64,000 nt of DNA from SHVO01 sp964576515 (GCA_964576515.1 CAZNUW010000002.1:124001-188000); one strand, 5' to 3'. Numbered from the stretch's first letter, positions 8,608 to 18,117 are shown. The notes: generated from the letters alone by a model not told the origin. Translations and numbers: made by a program.

Positions 8608-9713
8608 CCCGTGCGCTGGGCCTTTTACTCGGGGCGGCGTCGCTCACGGTGCTGGCCTCGTGCGCCACAGGCCCGCTGCCTTTCGCGGCCTGCCGGTTCG
8701 AGGCGCCGGAACCTCGCACCACCCAGGGTCTGCAGCATGTCGCCTCGGACCGCGGTCTCGGCGGCAGCGGCATCTCGCCGGACGAACGCGGCCTCGGCGG
8801 GTCCGGTATGCGCGCCGGCATCATCGGCGTCGTTACCGGTTTCGCGTCCTTGTGCGTGAACGGCTACGAGGTCGAACTGGACGAGGCCTCCGTCGTCACC
8901 ATCGAAGGGCATCCCGCCACGTCCGCCGACATTCACTTGGGCCAGTTGGTCGTCATCGAAGCCGAAGAGGACGGCGGCCAGCTCCGCGCCGCCAGCGTGG
9001 ATGTGCGCCTGGCCGCCATGGGTCCGGTCTCCACCGTCAGTGACGACGGCAAGACCATGACGCTTCTGGGCCAGACGGTGCGCGTCGCCGATCTCCCGGG
9101 GGCCGGGATCGAGAAAGTCGCGCCCGGCGACTGGGTTGCGGTCTCGGGCCTGCGCGGCGCCGATACGGTCATCGAAGGGACGTCGGTCGTGCGTCTGCCG
9201 CAGCCGGGCGCGCGCGCGATGGTCGCCGGTGTCGTCCGGGAAGGCCGGGTCGCCGGGCTTGAGGTGGGCGCGCTGGCGATCGGCCGCGCCTCGGTCACGC
9301 CGGGCGACGCCGTGATCGTCGAGGTGCGTCCTCAAAACGGCGCGATGGCCGTTGCGGCCGTGCGCCCGCAGCTCGCGGCGCGATTCACCGCCGGCGTGCG
9401 CGATTTGTCGCTCCAGACCTTCGTGCCTGCCGAACGCCTCATGGGCCTTAGGATTTCACCGACCGAACTGCGCCCCATGACGCCGGGCGGGTCGCCGATC
9501 CAGATGGAAGGCCGCCTCTCCCTCGGCAACACCTTCGTCCTCGACCGCGTTGTGATCCCCGCGTTGCCGCGCGACGGTCAGAACGCCGTGCGCAACATCA
9601 TCGTCGATCGCGGCATTCTCATGAAAGATATCCGGCCTGGCGACGTCGTGCCGGCCCTGGTGCCGCCCACCCCGCCGGTGAACGTGCGTCCCGAAGCGCC
9701 ACCGCCTCCCTAG
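8604..9713 (+). CDS. DUF5666-like lipoprotein
   Basis: A 369-aa exported lipoprotein. The signal peptide ends in lipobox LASC, giving a mature N-terminal Cys at about residue 20. A direct repeat GLGGSG-ISPDER-GLGGSG follows, then repeated beta-rich units of DUF5666 type (GIIGVVTGF...VNGYEVELD; LGQLVVIEA). A Pro-rich tail closes the protein. The ATG overlaps the previous stop (ATGA), so a DUF6502-like regulator and this lipoprotein form a two-gene operon, ended by the terminator at 9725. Function unknown; repeated small beta-barrels suggest an envelope scaffold or ligand-binding role. Confidence 0.8.
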   Translation: MTRALGLLLGAASLTVLASCATGPLPFAACRFEAPEPRTTQGLQHVASDRGLGGSGISPDERGLGGSGMRAGIIGVVTGFASLCVNGYEVELDEASVVTIEGHPATSADIHLGQLVVIEAEEDGGQLRAASVDVRLAAMGPVSTVSDDGKTMTLLGQTVRVADLPGAGIEKVAPGDWVAVSGLRGADTVIEGTSVVRLPQPGARAMVAGVVREGRVAGLEVGALAIGRASVTPGDAVIVEVRPQNGAMAVAAVRPQLAARFTAGVRDLSLQTFVPAERLMGLRISPTELRPMTPGGSPIQMEGRLSLGNTFVLDRVVIPALPRDGQNAVRNIIVDRGILMKDIRPGDVVPALVPPTPPVNVRPEAPPPP

Positions 9714-9724
9714 GCGCAAAAACA

Positions 9725-9754
9725 AAAAACCCCGACCGTGAGGCCGGGGTTTTT
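9725..9754. terminator. Bidirectional intrinsic terminator
   Basis: Stem AAAAACCCCG (9725-9734) pairs with CGGGGTTTTT (9745-9754) around an inner ACC-GTGA-GGC. T-runs lie on one side and A-runs on the other, so it can end both the lipoprotein operon (plus) and the autotransporter transcript (minus). Confidence 0.9.
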
Positions 9755-9773
9755 CTTTTCGTTTTCGCCGTTC

Positions 9774-12700
9774 CTAGAACCGCTGACGGTAGGTCAGCGC
9801 CAGGGTGTGGCCCAGGTACGACCCCGCTTTTTGCGCGTCGTAGTCCAGGCTCAGGCTGCTCATGCGGCGTTCCCAGGCGATGCCTGCGCCGCCGTTCAGG
9901 ATGTTCTTGGCCGGCGTCATGCCCTCGATCTCGAACGGTACGGTCGAGGCGACAAAGCGCGCGTTCACCCGCGTCGGCGTCTGGTTGAACTCGTGGGCGT
10001 ATTCGCCGTGCACGTTGATCGCGAGGTTGGTCGCCGTGCCCAGTTGGATGCGGTGCTCCACCGAACCGCCCGCGCCCGCGCGGATGGAGGTGTAGCTGCG
10101 GCTGTCGTAGCGCAGATCGACCGCCGGGCCGCCGCCGGACTCCTCGTAGGCGTGACGGTAGATGTTCTGATAGGCGCCGCGGAAGAAGCCGGTGAGGGTC
10201 GTGCCGCCGGTCACATAATGCGATCCCGCGTCGACCACGCCGCCCCACTGGTATCCCGGCGAGCTGCCGCCGGTTGCGCGTTCGATGCTCTCGAACGCCA
10301 CCGTGCGGTCTTGGCTGTAGCTGTTGAAGCTATAGCCCAGCAGCGCCTGGACGTAGCCGAAGTCGGTGTTGGTGCGGCTGTAGAAGTCGATGCTTGTCGT
10401 CGACAGTTTCACTTTGTCCGTCGCGCGCGCGTCTTCTTCCGCCGAACCGAACGTCTGGCTCAGTCCGAAGCCGAGGATCGTCTGATCGCCGACCTCGGCG
10501 TCGAGGCCGCCGGCGACGCCCATGGAGAAGGTGGAATACCCCGGCACGGCGCCCGCGGCGTCGGCGCTGCCGAACGTCGTCAGGTGCTGGAGCCAGAAGC
10601 CGGAGCGGAAACGGCCCAAGGGGTCGTTACGATTGCTGGGGAAGCCCGACAGGCGCCGCTGAATGGCGCTCTGCGACAGGCCGCGGCCGTTCAGGGCCAC
10701 GCGGCGCGCGGCGTCGCTCGTGTCCGGCACCATCTCGGCCAGGGCGGCTTCGAACTTCGCCTGATCGGTGAAGTTGGCCATGACGCCCGCGAACTCGGCG
10801 TCGCCGCCCAATCCGCCGATGGAGGCGTCATAGATCGAACCCAGGATCGGGCTCAGGGCCAGCTCTTCCGATGTGCGGCGGGTGATCTGGTACTGCAGGA
10901 TGTTCGGGTTGTCGTCCGCCAGGCGGATTGCGCGCTGGTACATCACCGTCGAGCCCGGCTGCAGGCCGCTGAGATCGGCGTCGATTTGCAGCGCGCTCGC
11001 TTCGATCAGGTTGACGGTGAACTGATCGACCACCGCGCCGGTGATCGTCGTGTTGATCGTCGTGCCGTTTTCGACAATCAGGCCGCCGGAGGCCTTGATG
11101 GCGCCGACGGTTTCATTTGTTGCGTCGATGTTGAAGTTCAAGGTCGAGCCGCCGCGGATATGGCCGTCCGTGATCCGGACTTCCGATGTCGTCGGAACCG
11201 TGAGCGTGCCGCCGACCATCTCCAGACTGGCCGCGCCCGTCTCGCCGAGCAGCAGGCCGCCCTCGAGCGTGCTGTTCACCAGCGTGACCGCGTGAACGCC
11301 TTCGCCGAGATTGAGGTTGCCGGTCAGCGTGGTGTTGGTGAGGGACACCACATCGTCGCCCGCGCCCATGCTGACGTTGCCGAGCAGCAGGCCGCCGGTG
11401 CTGGTGAAGGTGTCCGCCGCGGCGCCGAACAGCATGTCGCCGGCGATGGAGCCCGCGTTGCGGACCTCGACGCCCGTGGTCGATTTGGTGAGGTCGAAGG
11501 CCGTGGCGATCCCGGTGCCGCGGCGCGAGCCGATGATCTTGCCGTCGTTCACCAGGGTGCTCAGCGTGCCGGAAAGATCGACGATGCCGTATCCGCTTTG
11601 TGTGCCGCCGCGCGAATCGCCATGGATCGTGCCGGTATTGATGATTTCGGGAAGATAACCGTTGGCTTCGATCACGATGCCGTAGGCGTTGCCGCCGCCC
11701 GAACCGATCGCGCCGGTGTCGGCGTTTTCGCCGGAATCGACGCCTTTTGCGTGAATTGTGCCGCTGTTGAACAGCGTCGGCACCGAAGCGTAATCGCCGA
11801 TGCGGATGCCTTGCGCCACGGAATCCTTGCTGAGCGAGGTGATGTTGCCGCCTTCGTTGCGGAACCCGCCGTCGAGCGTGGTGCGGTAGATAGTATTGCC
11901 TACCAGGGCGCCGGTGATGTTCACCGCGCGCACGGGCGTCGTCGACGTGACGCCCGCCTCGGTCGTGATATTGCCGCGCGACACGACGCTCGCGCCGTCG
12001 GCGTTGCCCGCCAGGGCGCCGATGATGATGTCGCGGTTTCCGGCCGGCCCGCCGGGCCCGATCGACAGGGCTTCGGATGTGCCGCGTGTCGACAGAACCG
12101 AGTCCGCCGGCGCGCCGTCCGGGATGCCGGAGGCGTCTTCTTGTTCCTTCGTGAGGCCGTTGCCGTCCAGGAAGATCCCGCCCGCGTTGCCGGCCACCCA
12201 CAAGGCGCGTCCGCCGCGCACCGGCGGCACCGCCGTGCCGGCGGAATCCGTTGTCGCCGGGGCGCCCGTGACGATGGTTCCGCGGTTGATGATCGCGCCG
12301 TCGACGCCGCCGCCGGCGTAGATCCCGACGCCCTCTTGGCCGGTGGCCTCAATGGCGCCGGTGTTGACGATATTGCCCGAGATCGCGCCCGTGGCCTTCA
12401 CGCCGAAGGAATCCTGTCGGCCCAGCTTGATCGTGCCGCCGTTCTCCAGCGATCCGTCCAGGCCGGTCAGGATCGCGATGCCGGTCGCGCCGTTGCCGCC
12501 GACCGTCAACGTGGAGCCCTGGCCGCGCACGATGGAACCGATGAAGGTGCCCGCGCCGCTCACTTCGATGCCGGTGTTGTAAACGTATTCCGGCCACAGG
12601 GCGCTTGATTGCGCGGGGCCAGGCAGGCTGATCGTGCCGTTGTCGAACACGCCGCCGACGATATCGCGCGCCGCGCCGTTGGCCGCGCTGGTCGAGATCA

Positions 12701-13001
12701 CGACGCCCTTGGCGCCGGCCTCGGCCGAGACTTCGACCGTTCCGTTGTTGGTGAAGGTGTTGCTGCTGTCGACGGTGACGGCGGGTCCAGAGCCGACCTT
12801 GATACTGCCTTCGGGGGCAAGGGTGAGGTTCCCGGGGGCTACACCGTCGGCTCTGGACGTCGCCGCGGGAGTTGTCTGGGCGGAAGAGATCACCGCATCG
12901 CCGGCGTGGGCGGCCGTGGTGGCGAGAGCTCCAGCCACGGCCAGGGTTACGGGAGAGAGCCCCAGTCGAAAACGCGATCTTGCCGTCAAAACAACCCCCA
13001 A
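9774..13001 (-). CDS. Autotransporter (type Va secretion) with beta-helix passenger
   Basis: A 1075-aa surface protein. The N-terminus is a signal peptide (basic residues, hydrophobic run to ATTAAHA). The passenger, about 35-800, is Gly/Asn/Thr-rich with many short repeats such as NTGTI, NSGTI and NNGTV, as in right-handed beta-helices. The C-terminal 270 residues form an autotransporter barrel with alternating strands, ending in aromatic Phe (LTYRQRF). No protease or lipase motif is visible, so adhesion is the default guess. The start is TTG 13001, or TTG 12989 which has GGGGG 5 nt upstream. It ends at a shared terminator. Confidence 0.88.
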   Translation of the reverse strand: MGVVLTARSRFRLGLSPVTLAVAGALATTAAHAGDAVISSAQTTPAATSRADGVAPGNLTLAPEGSIKVGSGPAVTVDSSNTFTNNGTVEVSAEAGAKGVVISTSAANGAARDIVGGVFDNGTISLPGPAQSSALWPEYVYNTGIEVSGAGTFIGSIVRGQGSTLTVGGNGATGIAILTGLDGSLENGGTIKLGRQDSFGVKATGAISGNIVNTGAIEATGQEGVGIYAGGGVDGAIINRGTIVTGAPATTDSAGTAVPPVRGGRALWVAGNAGGIFLDGNGLTKEQEDASGIPDGAPADSVLSTRGTSEALSIGPGGPAGNRDIIIGALAGNADGASVVSRGNITTEAGVTSTTPVRAVNITGALVGNTIYRTTLDGGFRNEGGNITSLSKDSVAQGIRIGDYASVPTLFNSGTIHAKGVDSGENADTGAIGSGGGNAYGIVIEANGYLPEIINTGTIHGDSRGGTQSGYGIVDLSGTLSTLVNDGKIIGSRRGTGIATAFDLTKSTTGVEVRNAGSIAGDMLFGAAADTFTSTGGLLLGNVSMGAGDDVVSLTNTTLTGNLNLGEGVHAVTLVNSTLEGGLLLGETGAASLEMVGGTLTVPTTSEVRITDGHIRGGSTLNFNIDATNETVGAIKASGGLIVENGTTINTTITGAVVDQFTVNLIEASALQIDADLSGLQPGSTVMYQRAIRLADDNPNILQYQITRRTSEELALSPILGSIYDASIGGLGGDAEFAGVMANFTDQAKFEAALAEMVPDTSDAARRVALNGRGLSQSAIQRRLSGFPSNRNDPLGRFRSGFWLQHLTTFGSADAAGAVPGYSTFSMGVAGGLDAEVGDQTILGFGLSQTFGSAEEDARATDKVKLSTTSIDFYSRTNTDFGYVQALLGYSFNSYSQDRTVAFESIERATGGSSPGYQWGGVVDAGSHYVTGGTTLTGFFRGAYQNIYRHAYEESGGGPAVDLRYDSRSYTSIRAGAGGSVEHRIQLGTATNLAINVHGEYAHEFNQTPTRVNARFVASTVPFEIEGMTPAKNILNGGAGIAWERRMSSLSLDYDAQKAGSYLGHTLALTYRQRF

Positions 13002-13011
13002 CTGCTATGGA

Positions 13012-13028
13012 ATGGGTAAAATACCCAT
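13012..13028. promoter_or_regulatory. Perfect inverted repeat before the autotransporter
   Basis: ATGGGTA-AAA-TACCCAT, a 7-3-7 perfect palindrome 11 nt upstream of the autotransporter start codon. It lies in the 157-bp region shared with the divergent alkaline phosphatase. It could be an operator or a hairpin in the leader close to the ribosome-binding region. Confidence 0.5.
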
Positions 13029-13158
13029 GAATATGGCACGACTAAGGCAGCCAACCGCCCAGGTCAACGGCGACGTCATAGCCCGACATCGAAACTGTCA
13101 CAATTCCTAAGCTAAACTGCGGAAAACAAGGCCGATTCGGCCGTCGGGGGATTTCAGG

Positions 13159-14772
13159 ATGTCGATGCGTGCGTTCGCCGTGGGTTTGCTTGTTTTCTGT
13201 GCTGCGCCTGTGTGGGCGGGCGAGGCCGCGCCGCCGAAAGGGCCCCCGAAGCTCGTCGTCGCGCTGGCGGTCGACCAGTTCTCCGCCGACCTGTTCGCCG
13301 AATATCGCGGGCGGTTCTCCGGCGGCTTCGCGCGTCTGGCGACGGGCGCGGTGTTCCCGTCCGGCTATCAAAGCCATGCGGCGACCGAGACCTGTCCCGG
13401 TCACTCCACCATCCTCACCGGCGCGCGTCCCGGACGCACCGGCATCATCTCGAACGGATGGGTCGATCCGCGCGCCAAACGCGCGGACAAGAATATCTAC
13501 TGCATGGAAGATGAGAACATCCCCGGCACCAGCTCCACCAAGTACGTCGTCTCTCCGGCGCACTTGAAGATGCCGACCTTGGGCGAGCGGCTGAAGAAAG
13601 CCGCGCCGGCAAGTCGCACGGTGTCGGTCGCGGGCAAGGACCGCTCCGCGGTGGCGATGGCCGGCCATACGCCGGACGAGGTCTGGTGGCTGAACAACGG
13701 CGCGTTCGTCAGTTACCGGAACCGTAAGGCGCCGGCCGCCGTCGTGTCCGCGAACAAGGCGGTCGCGGCGCATCTCGGGGCGGCACGCGCGGCTTCGGAC
13801 CTGCCGCCCGTCTGTGCGGCGCACGACGTCGAAATTCCCATCACGGACTCGTTCTCCGTCGGGCGTGGGCGCCTTGCCCGCGCGGCGAAGGATACCCGCC
13901 GCTTCCTCGGCACGCCGGACGCCGATCAAGCCGTCCTCGATTTGGGCCTCCGGTTCGTGACCGACATGAAGCTCGGTCAAGGCGAGGCGGTCGACGTGCT
14001 CGCCCTCGGTCTGGCTGCGACCGACTACGTGGGGCACTATTACGGCGTCGGCGGAACGGAGATGTGCATCCAACTCCTCGCCCTGGACCAATTGCTTGCG
14101 GGGTTCTTCGACGCCCTTGATGCGAAAGGCATCGACTATGTCGTCGCGATGACGGCCGATCACGGCGGCCAGGATGTGCCCGAACGCGCGCGGCTGCATG
14201 GCGCGCCCGAAGCCGACCGCCTCGTCGGCGACCTCGTGGCCGCGAAAGTCGGGGCCGCCATCGGGGCGGACCTCGGGCTGAAAGGGTCCGTCCTTTACGG
14301 CGACTCCTACGGCGTCGGCGACGTCTGGATCGATCCCGCGCTCAGCGAAACCCAGCGCGCGGAAGTTCTCAACCGCGCGCTCGCTTTTTACCGCGCGCAT
14401 CGGCACGTCGGAGCGGTCTTCACGCGCGCCGAAATCTTGGCCACCCAAATCCCACGCACGCCGCCCGACGCATGGTCCCTGATTGAACGAGCGCGCGCCT
14501 CTTACGATCCCGAACGCTCCGGCGATTTCGTCATCCTGCTGAAGCCGCGGATCACGTCCCTGACGAAGGACTCGCAGCCCTACACCGCGATGCACGGCAG
14601 TCCATGGGACTACGACCGCCGCGTGCCGATCGTCTTCTGGCGCAAAGGTCTCGCCGGGTTCGAGCAACCCCTGGCGGTCGAGACGGTGGACATCGCGCCC
14701 ACTCTGGCGGCGATGATCGGTCTCGACATCCCCGCGGGCGAAATGGACGGACGGTGCCTTCTGGGGTGTTGA
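13159..14772 (+). CDS. Secreted alkaline phosphatase-superfamily enzyme (PafA/nucleotide pyrophosphatase-like)
   Basis: A 537-aa periplasmic or secreted phosphohydrolase. It has a signal peptide (about 1-21, ending PVWA-GEAA). The metal ligand Asp is in ALAVDQFSADL, and the nucleophile region is HAATETCPGHST with candidate nucleophile Thr78. Later ligands are ATDYVGHYYG and MTADHGGQDVPE, and a final His lies in the MHGSPWDYDRRVPIVFW region. The Thr nucleophile and absence of the PhoA insert suggest a PafA-like monoesterase. It is divergent from the autotransporter and ends 2 nt from the convergent SLC13 gene. No PHO box is evident. Confidence 0.87.
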   Translation: MSMRAFAVGLLVFCAAPVWAGEAAPPKGPPKLVVALAVDQFSADLFAEYRGRFSGGFARLATGAVFPSGYQSHAATETCPGHSTILTGARPGRTGIISNGWVDPRAKRADKNIYCMEDENIPGTSSTKYVVSPAHLKMPTLGERLKKAAPASRTVSVAGKDRSAVAMAGHTPDEVWWLNNGAFVSYRNRKAPAAVVSANKAVAAHLGAARAASDLPPVCAAHDVEIPITDSFSVGRGRLARAAKDTRRFLGTPDADQAVLDLGLRFVTDMKLGQGEAVDVLALGLAATDYVGHYYGVGGTEMCIQLLALDQLLAGFFDALDAKGIDYVVAMTADHGGQDVPERARLHGAPEADRLVGDLVAAKVGAAIGADLGLKGSVLYGDSYGVGDVWIDPALSETQRAEVLNRALAFYRAHRHVGAVFTRAEILATQIPRTPPDAWSLIERARASYDPERSGDFVILLKPRITSLTKDSQPYTAMHGSPWDYDRRVPIVFWRKGLAGFEQPLAVETVDIAPTLAAMIGLDIPAGEMDGRCLLGC

Positions 14773-14774
14773 GT

Positions 14775-16547
14775 TTATATTGGCCAGAAATAGAGGATGA
14801 GGGGCACGCCCGCCGCGATCACCAGAAGGGTCAGCGGCGCGCCGAGGCGGGCATAGTCTCCAAATTTGTAGCCGCCCGCCTGGAAGACCATGGTGTTGCA
14901 CTGATGGCCCGTCGGCGTCAGGAAGTCGCACGCCGCCCCGATGGCGACGGCCATCAGGAAGGCATCCGGCTGATACCCGAGGTCCCTGGCGAAGCTGACG
15001 GCGATCGGCGCGAGAATCAGGACCGTGGCCGCGTTGTTCAGGAAGGGTGTTGCCGCCATCGCCGCGATCATCATCAAGGCCACCATGCTCGCCGGCGGCA
15101 GGCCCTTCGCCATGGCCGACAGCCACGATGCGATCTGCTCGGCGCCGCCGTTCGCCTGGATGGCCTCGCTTAAGGGGATCAGGGCGCCAAGCATGATCAG
15201 GATCGGCCAATCGACCGCGCCGTAGGCTTCGCGCGGCGTCAGCGCCTTGAAAAGCACCATGGCCACCGCACCGGCGAAAAAGGCGATCGCGATCGGCACG
15301 ATCCCCGATGTCGCGGCCGCCATGGCGGCCAGCAGGATCGCGAGCGGGATAAGCGTGTTGGGGACCGCGCCCAGCGGAACTTGGCGTTCCGCGAGCGGCA
15401 ATAACCCCAGTTCGCGCAGGCGATCGGGCAGTTCGACGGAATCGCCTTGCAGCACCAGCACGTCGCCTTCGTGAAGTTCGATATCGCGCAGGCGCTGGTC
15501 GAACGTGCGGTTGCTGCGGGCGATCGCCAGCAGGTTGATGTTGTAGTGCGCGTGAAGGCGCACCTGCGACGCCGAAAAGCCGACGAGTGGCGAGGCCCCA
15601 CCGATGATGGCTTCGATGCTGCGCAAATGCCGGTCGGCGTCGCCGCGGGGCATTTGCCGGTGGGCGCCTTCGATCACGAGGCCGGCCCGCTTGATGCCGT
15701 GCTGGAGCATCCCGGATTTCCCCTCCAGGATGAACACGTCGCCCGGCTCGATGGTCGCGTCGGGCAGTGGTGCGAGGCGCTTTTGCTGACGCAGGATGGC
15801 GCTCACCCAGACGTCTTCGCCCAGGTTGGCCATCAGCTCACTCAAGGGCAGGCCCATCATCGGTGAGCCGTCGGGCAGGAAGGCTTCCGTCGAGTATTCC
15901 TGGATGTCGAGCGCGTCATCCAGCGTCGCCGCCGGCTTCCTGCTTTCCGGAAGAATCCGGAAGGCGACGAACAGATAAATCGCACCCAGAACCGCGATGG
16001 CGACGCCGACCGGCGCGAAGTCGAAAAGCGCGAAACCTTCTCCGGTCGTTTCGGCGCGGAAGCGCGAAACGATGATGTTGGGCGACGTGCCGATCAGCGT
16101 CGTGACGCCGCCGATCAAGGCCGCGAACGACATCGGCATCAAGACACGCGCGGGCGAAAGGCCGACACGCGAGCCCATGCGCAAGACAATCGGGATCATG
16201 AGCGCAAGGGCGCCGATGTTCTTGACGAAGGCCGATAGCACGACCACGGACGTCACCGCGAACATCACGACGGTCTGGGCCGAGGTGATGTGTGGCGCCA
16301 CGCGCTGCAGCACGAATTCCGGCAACCCCGACCGCGCGACGCCGGCGCTGACCACCAGCGCGCTGCCGACGATGATGACGATGTCGTCGGAAAATCCGTC
16401 GAAGGCCCGCTCGAACGACACGACGCCGGTCGCGACGGCGGCCAGCAGGGAAAGGAGCGCCACGAAGTCGTAGCGGATGCGCCCCGCGACGAACATCACC
16501 ATGGTTCCGGCGAGAATCAGGAAGGAAAGCGTTTGGTCGGACGGCAT
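14775..16547 (-). CDS. SLC13/DASS-type permease with two TrkA-C domains
   Basis: A 590-aa inner-membrane carrier. Membrane helices fill about 1-190 and 390-590. The central 200-380 segment holds two RCK_C/TrkA-C-like regulatory domains (LPLSELMANLGEDVWV and LVGFSASQVRLHAHYNINLLAI). SLC13 motifs are seen in both halves (IIVSRFRAE; LTPTGHQCNTMV). Likely substrates are sulfate, dicarboxylates or similar anions; I cannot choose. ATG 16547 is preferred to the in-frame extension at 16610, which would overlap gluQRS. It lies 10 nt downstream of gluQRS on the same strand. Confidence 0.87.
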   Translation of the reverse strand: MPSDQTLSFLILAGTMVMFVAGRIRYDFVALLSLLAAVATGVVSFERAFDGFSDDIVIIVGSALVVSAGVARSGLPEFVLQRVAPHITSAQTVVMFAVTSVVVLSAFVKNIGALALMIPIVLRMGSRVGLSPARVLMPMSFAALIGGVTTLIGTSPNIIVSRFRAETTGEGFALFDFAPVGVAIAVLGAIYLFVAFRILPESRKPAATLDDALDIQEYSTEAFLPDGSPMMGLPLSELMANLGEDVWVSAILRQQKRLAPLPDATIEPGDVFILEGKSGMLQHGIKRAGLVIEGAHRQMPRGDADRHLRSIEAIIGGASPLVGFSASQVRLHAHYNINLLAIARSNRTFDQRLRDIELHEGDVLVLQGDSVELPDRLRELGLLPLAERQVPLGAVPNTLIPLAILLAAMAAATSGIVPIAIAFFAGAVAMVLFKALTPREAYGAVDWPILIMLGALIPLSEAIQANGGAEQIASWLSAMAKGLPPASMVALMMIAAMAATPFLNNAATVLILAPIAVSFARDLGYQPDAFLMAVAIGAACDFLTPTGHQCNTMVFQAGGYKFGDYARLGAPLTLLVIAAGVPLILYFWPI

Positions 16548-16557
16548 GTTACGTGGA

Positions 16558-17430
16558 TCAGCTCGCGGGCGTGAAGGGCGGGGAGGTCGAGATGGGGTCG
16601 GTTCCCACATTCTCGGGTCTCACACCGCGTTCCCGCAACGCCCGAATGGTCGCCGCGTGGTCGCGCTTGGAGAATTTCTTGCCGTCGGACCCCATAATCA
16701 ACCCGTGGTGGGCATAACGCGGAGTGGGCAGGCTCAGCAGCGCTTGCAGCAATCGATGAACGTGGGTCGCGGCGAACAGGTCTTCGCCGCGCGTAACCAG
16801 GGTCACGCCCTGCAAGGCGTCGTCGAGCGTGCAGGCGAGGTGATAGCTCGCGGGCGTGTCTTTGCGTCCCAGAACCACATCGCCGAAAATCTTCGGCGTC
16901 GCGTGCTGTGCGCCGCGAAGGGTGTCCGTCCATGACAATGGGCCGGCGTCGCGCGCCGCATCGTCCATCCTGAGACGCAGCGCGTAAGGGACGCCGTCGT
17001 CCGCGCGCCGCGCCTGTTCGGCCTGCGAAAGGCGCCGGCAGGTTCCGGGGTACACGGGCCCCTCGGGGCCGGATGTGAAGACATGTTGCGCGCTCGCCGC
17101 GCTCGCGATCTCGCGTTGGATGTCGGCGCGTGTGCAGAAGCAGCGATAGACCAGGCCGCGCCTTTCCAAGGTGTCGAGCGCGTCCCGGTAGGTGTCGAAG
17201 TGCTCCGATTGGCGGCGTACCGGAGTCTCCCAGGTCAAACCCAACCAGCCGAGGTCTTCCGTGATCGCGGTTTCAAATTCCGGCCGGCAGCGCGTGCGGT
17301 CGATATCCTCGATCCGCAGCAGGAATCGGCCGTCTCCGGCCGCGCCGGCGGCGAAGCGCGCGGCGTAGGCGTGACCGGCGTGCAAGAGGCCGGTCGGACT
17401 GGGGGCAAATCGGGTGGTCTCGGCGCCCAT
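16558..17430 (-). CDS. gluQ: Glutamyl-Q tRNA(Asp) synthetase
   Basis: A 290-aa GluRS catalytic-core paralogue lacking the anticodon-binding domain. The known enzyme glutamylates queuosine at position 34 of tRNA-Asp. The class I signatures are visible: HAGH (HIGH equivalent, RFAPSPTGLLHAGHA at about 7-21) and KFSKR (KMSKS equivalent). Zinc-site residues lie in YRCFCTR and YPGTCR. Length fits GluQRS (about 290-300) rather than GluRS (about 470). No dksA neighbour is present. Confidence 0.92.
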   Translation of the reverse strand: MGAETTRFAPSPTGLLHAGHAYAARFAAGAAGDGRFLLRIEDIDRTRCRPEFETAITEDLGWLGLTWETPVRRQSEHFDTYRDALDTLERRGLVYRCFCTRADIQREIASAASAQHVFTSGPEGPVYPGTCRRLSQAEQARRADDGVPYALRLRMDDAARDAGPLSWTDTLRGAQHATPKIFGDVVLGRKDTPASYHLACTLDDALQGVTLVTRGEDLFAATHVHRLLQALLSLPTPRYAHHGLIMGSDGKKFSKRDHAATIRALRERGVRPENVGTDPISTSPPFTPAS

Positions 17431-17559
17431 GATTCTTTTGTGTCGGCCCTAAGATACGGCAGGAATGGGTGAATTCCGCCTTCATACCATATTTTGTATT
17501 TGTACCGGGGGCTGCTACACTCCCGACGCTAGGGTTTGGGATATCGGTGGTGCTTCCTC

Positions 17560-18117
17560 GTGTCGCTTGAAACCTGTCCAGCGCTTGTACTGAACGCCGA
17601 CTTCCGGCCGCTCAGTTATTTCCCGCTCTCCTTGTGGTCGTGGCAAGAGACGATCAAGGCCGTGTTTCTCGGCCGCGTCCAAGTCGTCCAGGAATACGAC
17701 CGCATGGTGCGCTCGCCGACGTGGGAGATGCGCCTGCCCAGCGTCATCTCGCTCAAGAAGTACGCGCCGATGGAGCGTTCACCCGCCTTCACGCGGTTCA
17801 ACGTGTTCCTGCGCGATCACTTCAAGTGTCAGTACTGCGCGACGCCGCATCCCACCAACGATCTCACCTTCGACCACATCATCCCGCGCTCCAAGGGTGG
17901 GCGCACGACGTGGCAGAACGTGGTGACGGCGTGCTCGAGCTGCAATCTGATGAAGGGCAACCGTCTTCCGCAGGAGGCGGGCATGTTCCCCTCCTATAAG
18001 CCGTACCGTCCGAACTCCCACCAGTTGCAGGAAATCGGCCGCGGCTTCCCGCCCAACTATCTCCACGAAAGCTGGCGGGACTATCTCTACTGGGATACCG
18101 AACTCGATCCCGCCTAA
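17560..18117 (+). CDS. HNH endonuclease family protein
   Basis: A 185-aa protein of the chromosomal HNH type common in alphaproteobacteria. The HNH core is complete: CQYC at about 89-92, FDHIIPRSKGG with the general-base His, the NVV segment (Asn), and CSSCNLMKGNR with the second Cys pair for structural zinc. The N-terminal LVLNADFRPLSYFPLS motif is typical of this housekeeping subfamily. GTG 17560 is chosen; an in-frame TTG at 17536 gives an unlikely extension. Its biological role is not known. Confidence 0.88.
   Translation: MSLETCPALVLNADFRPLSYFPLSLWSWQETIKAVFLGRVQVVQEYDRMVRSPTWEMRLPSVISLKKYAPMERSPAFTRFNVFLRDHFKCQYCATPHPTNDLTFDHIIPRSKGGRTTWQNVVTACSSCNLMKGNRLPQEAGMFPSYKPYRPNSHQLQEIGRGFPPNYLHESWRDYLYWDTELDPA

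Noticed and set aside
9738..12608. A 956-codon open frame on the plus strand, antiparallel to the autotransporter
   Set aside because: Its translation is Ala/Arg/Val-rich with no domain, and it runs opposite a protein with signal peptide, beta-helix repeats and barrel. It is a GC-driven shadow frame.
13042..15210. A 722-codon minus-strand frame over the alkaline phosphatase
   Set aside because: The phosphatase has signal peptide and metal-site motifs; the opposing frame has no motif and runs through a promoter region and another gene.
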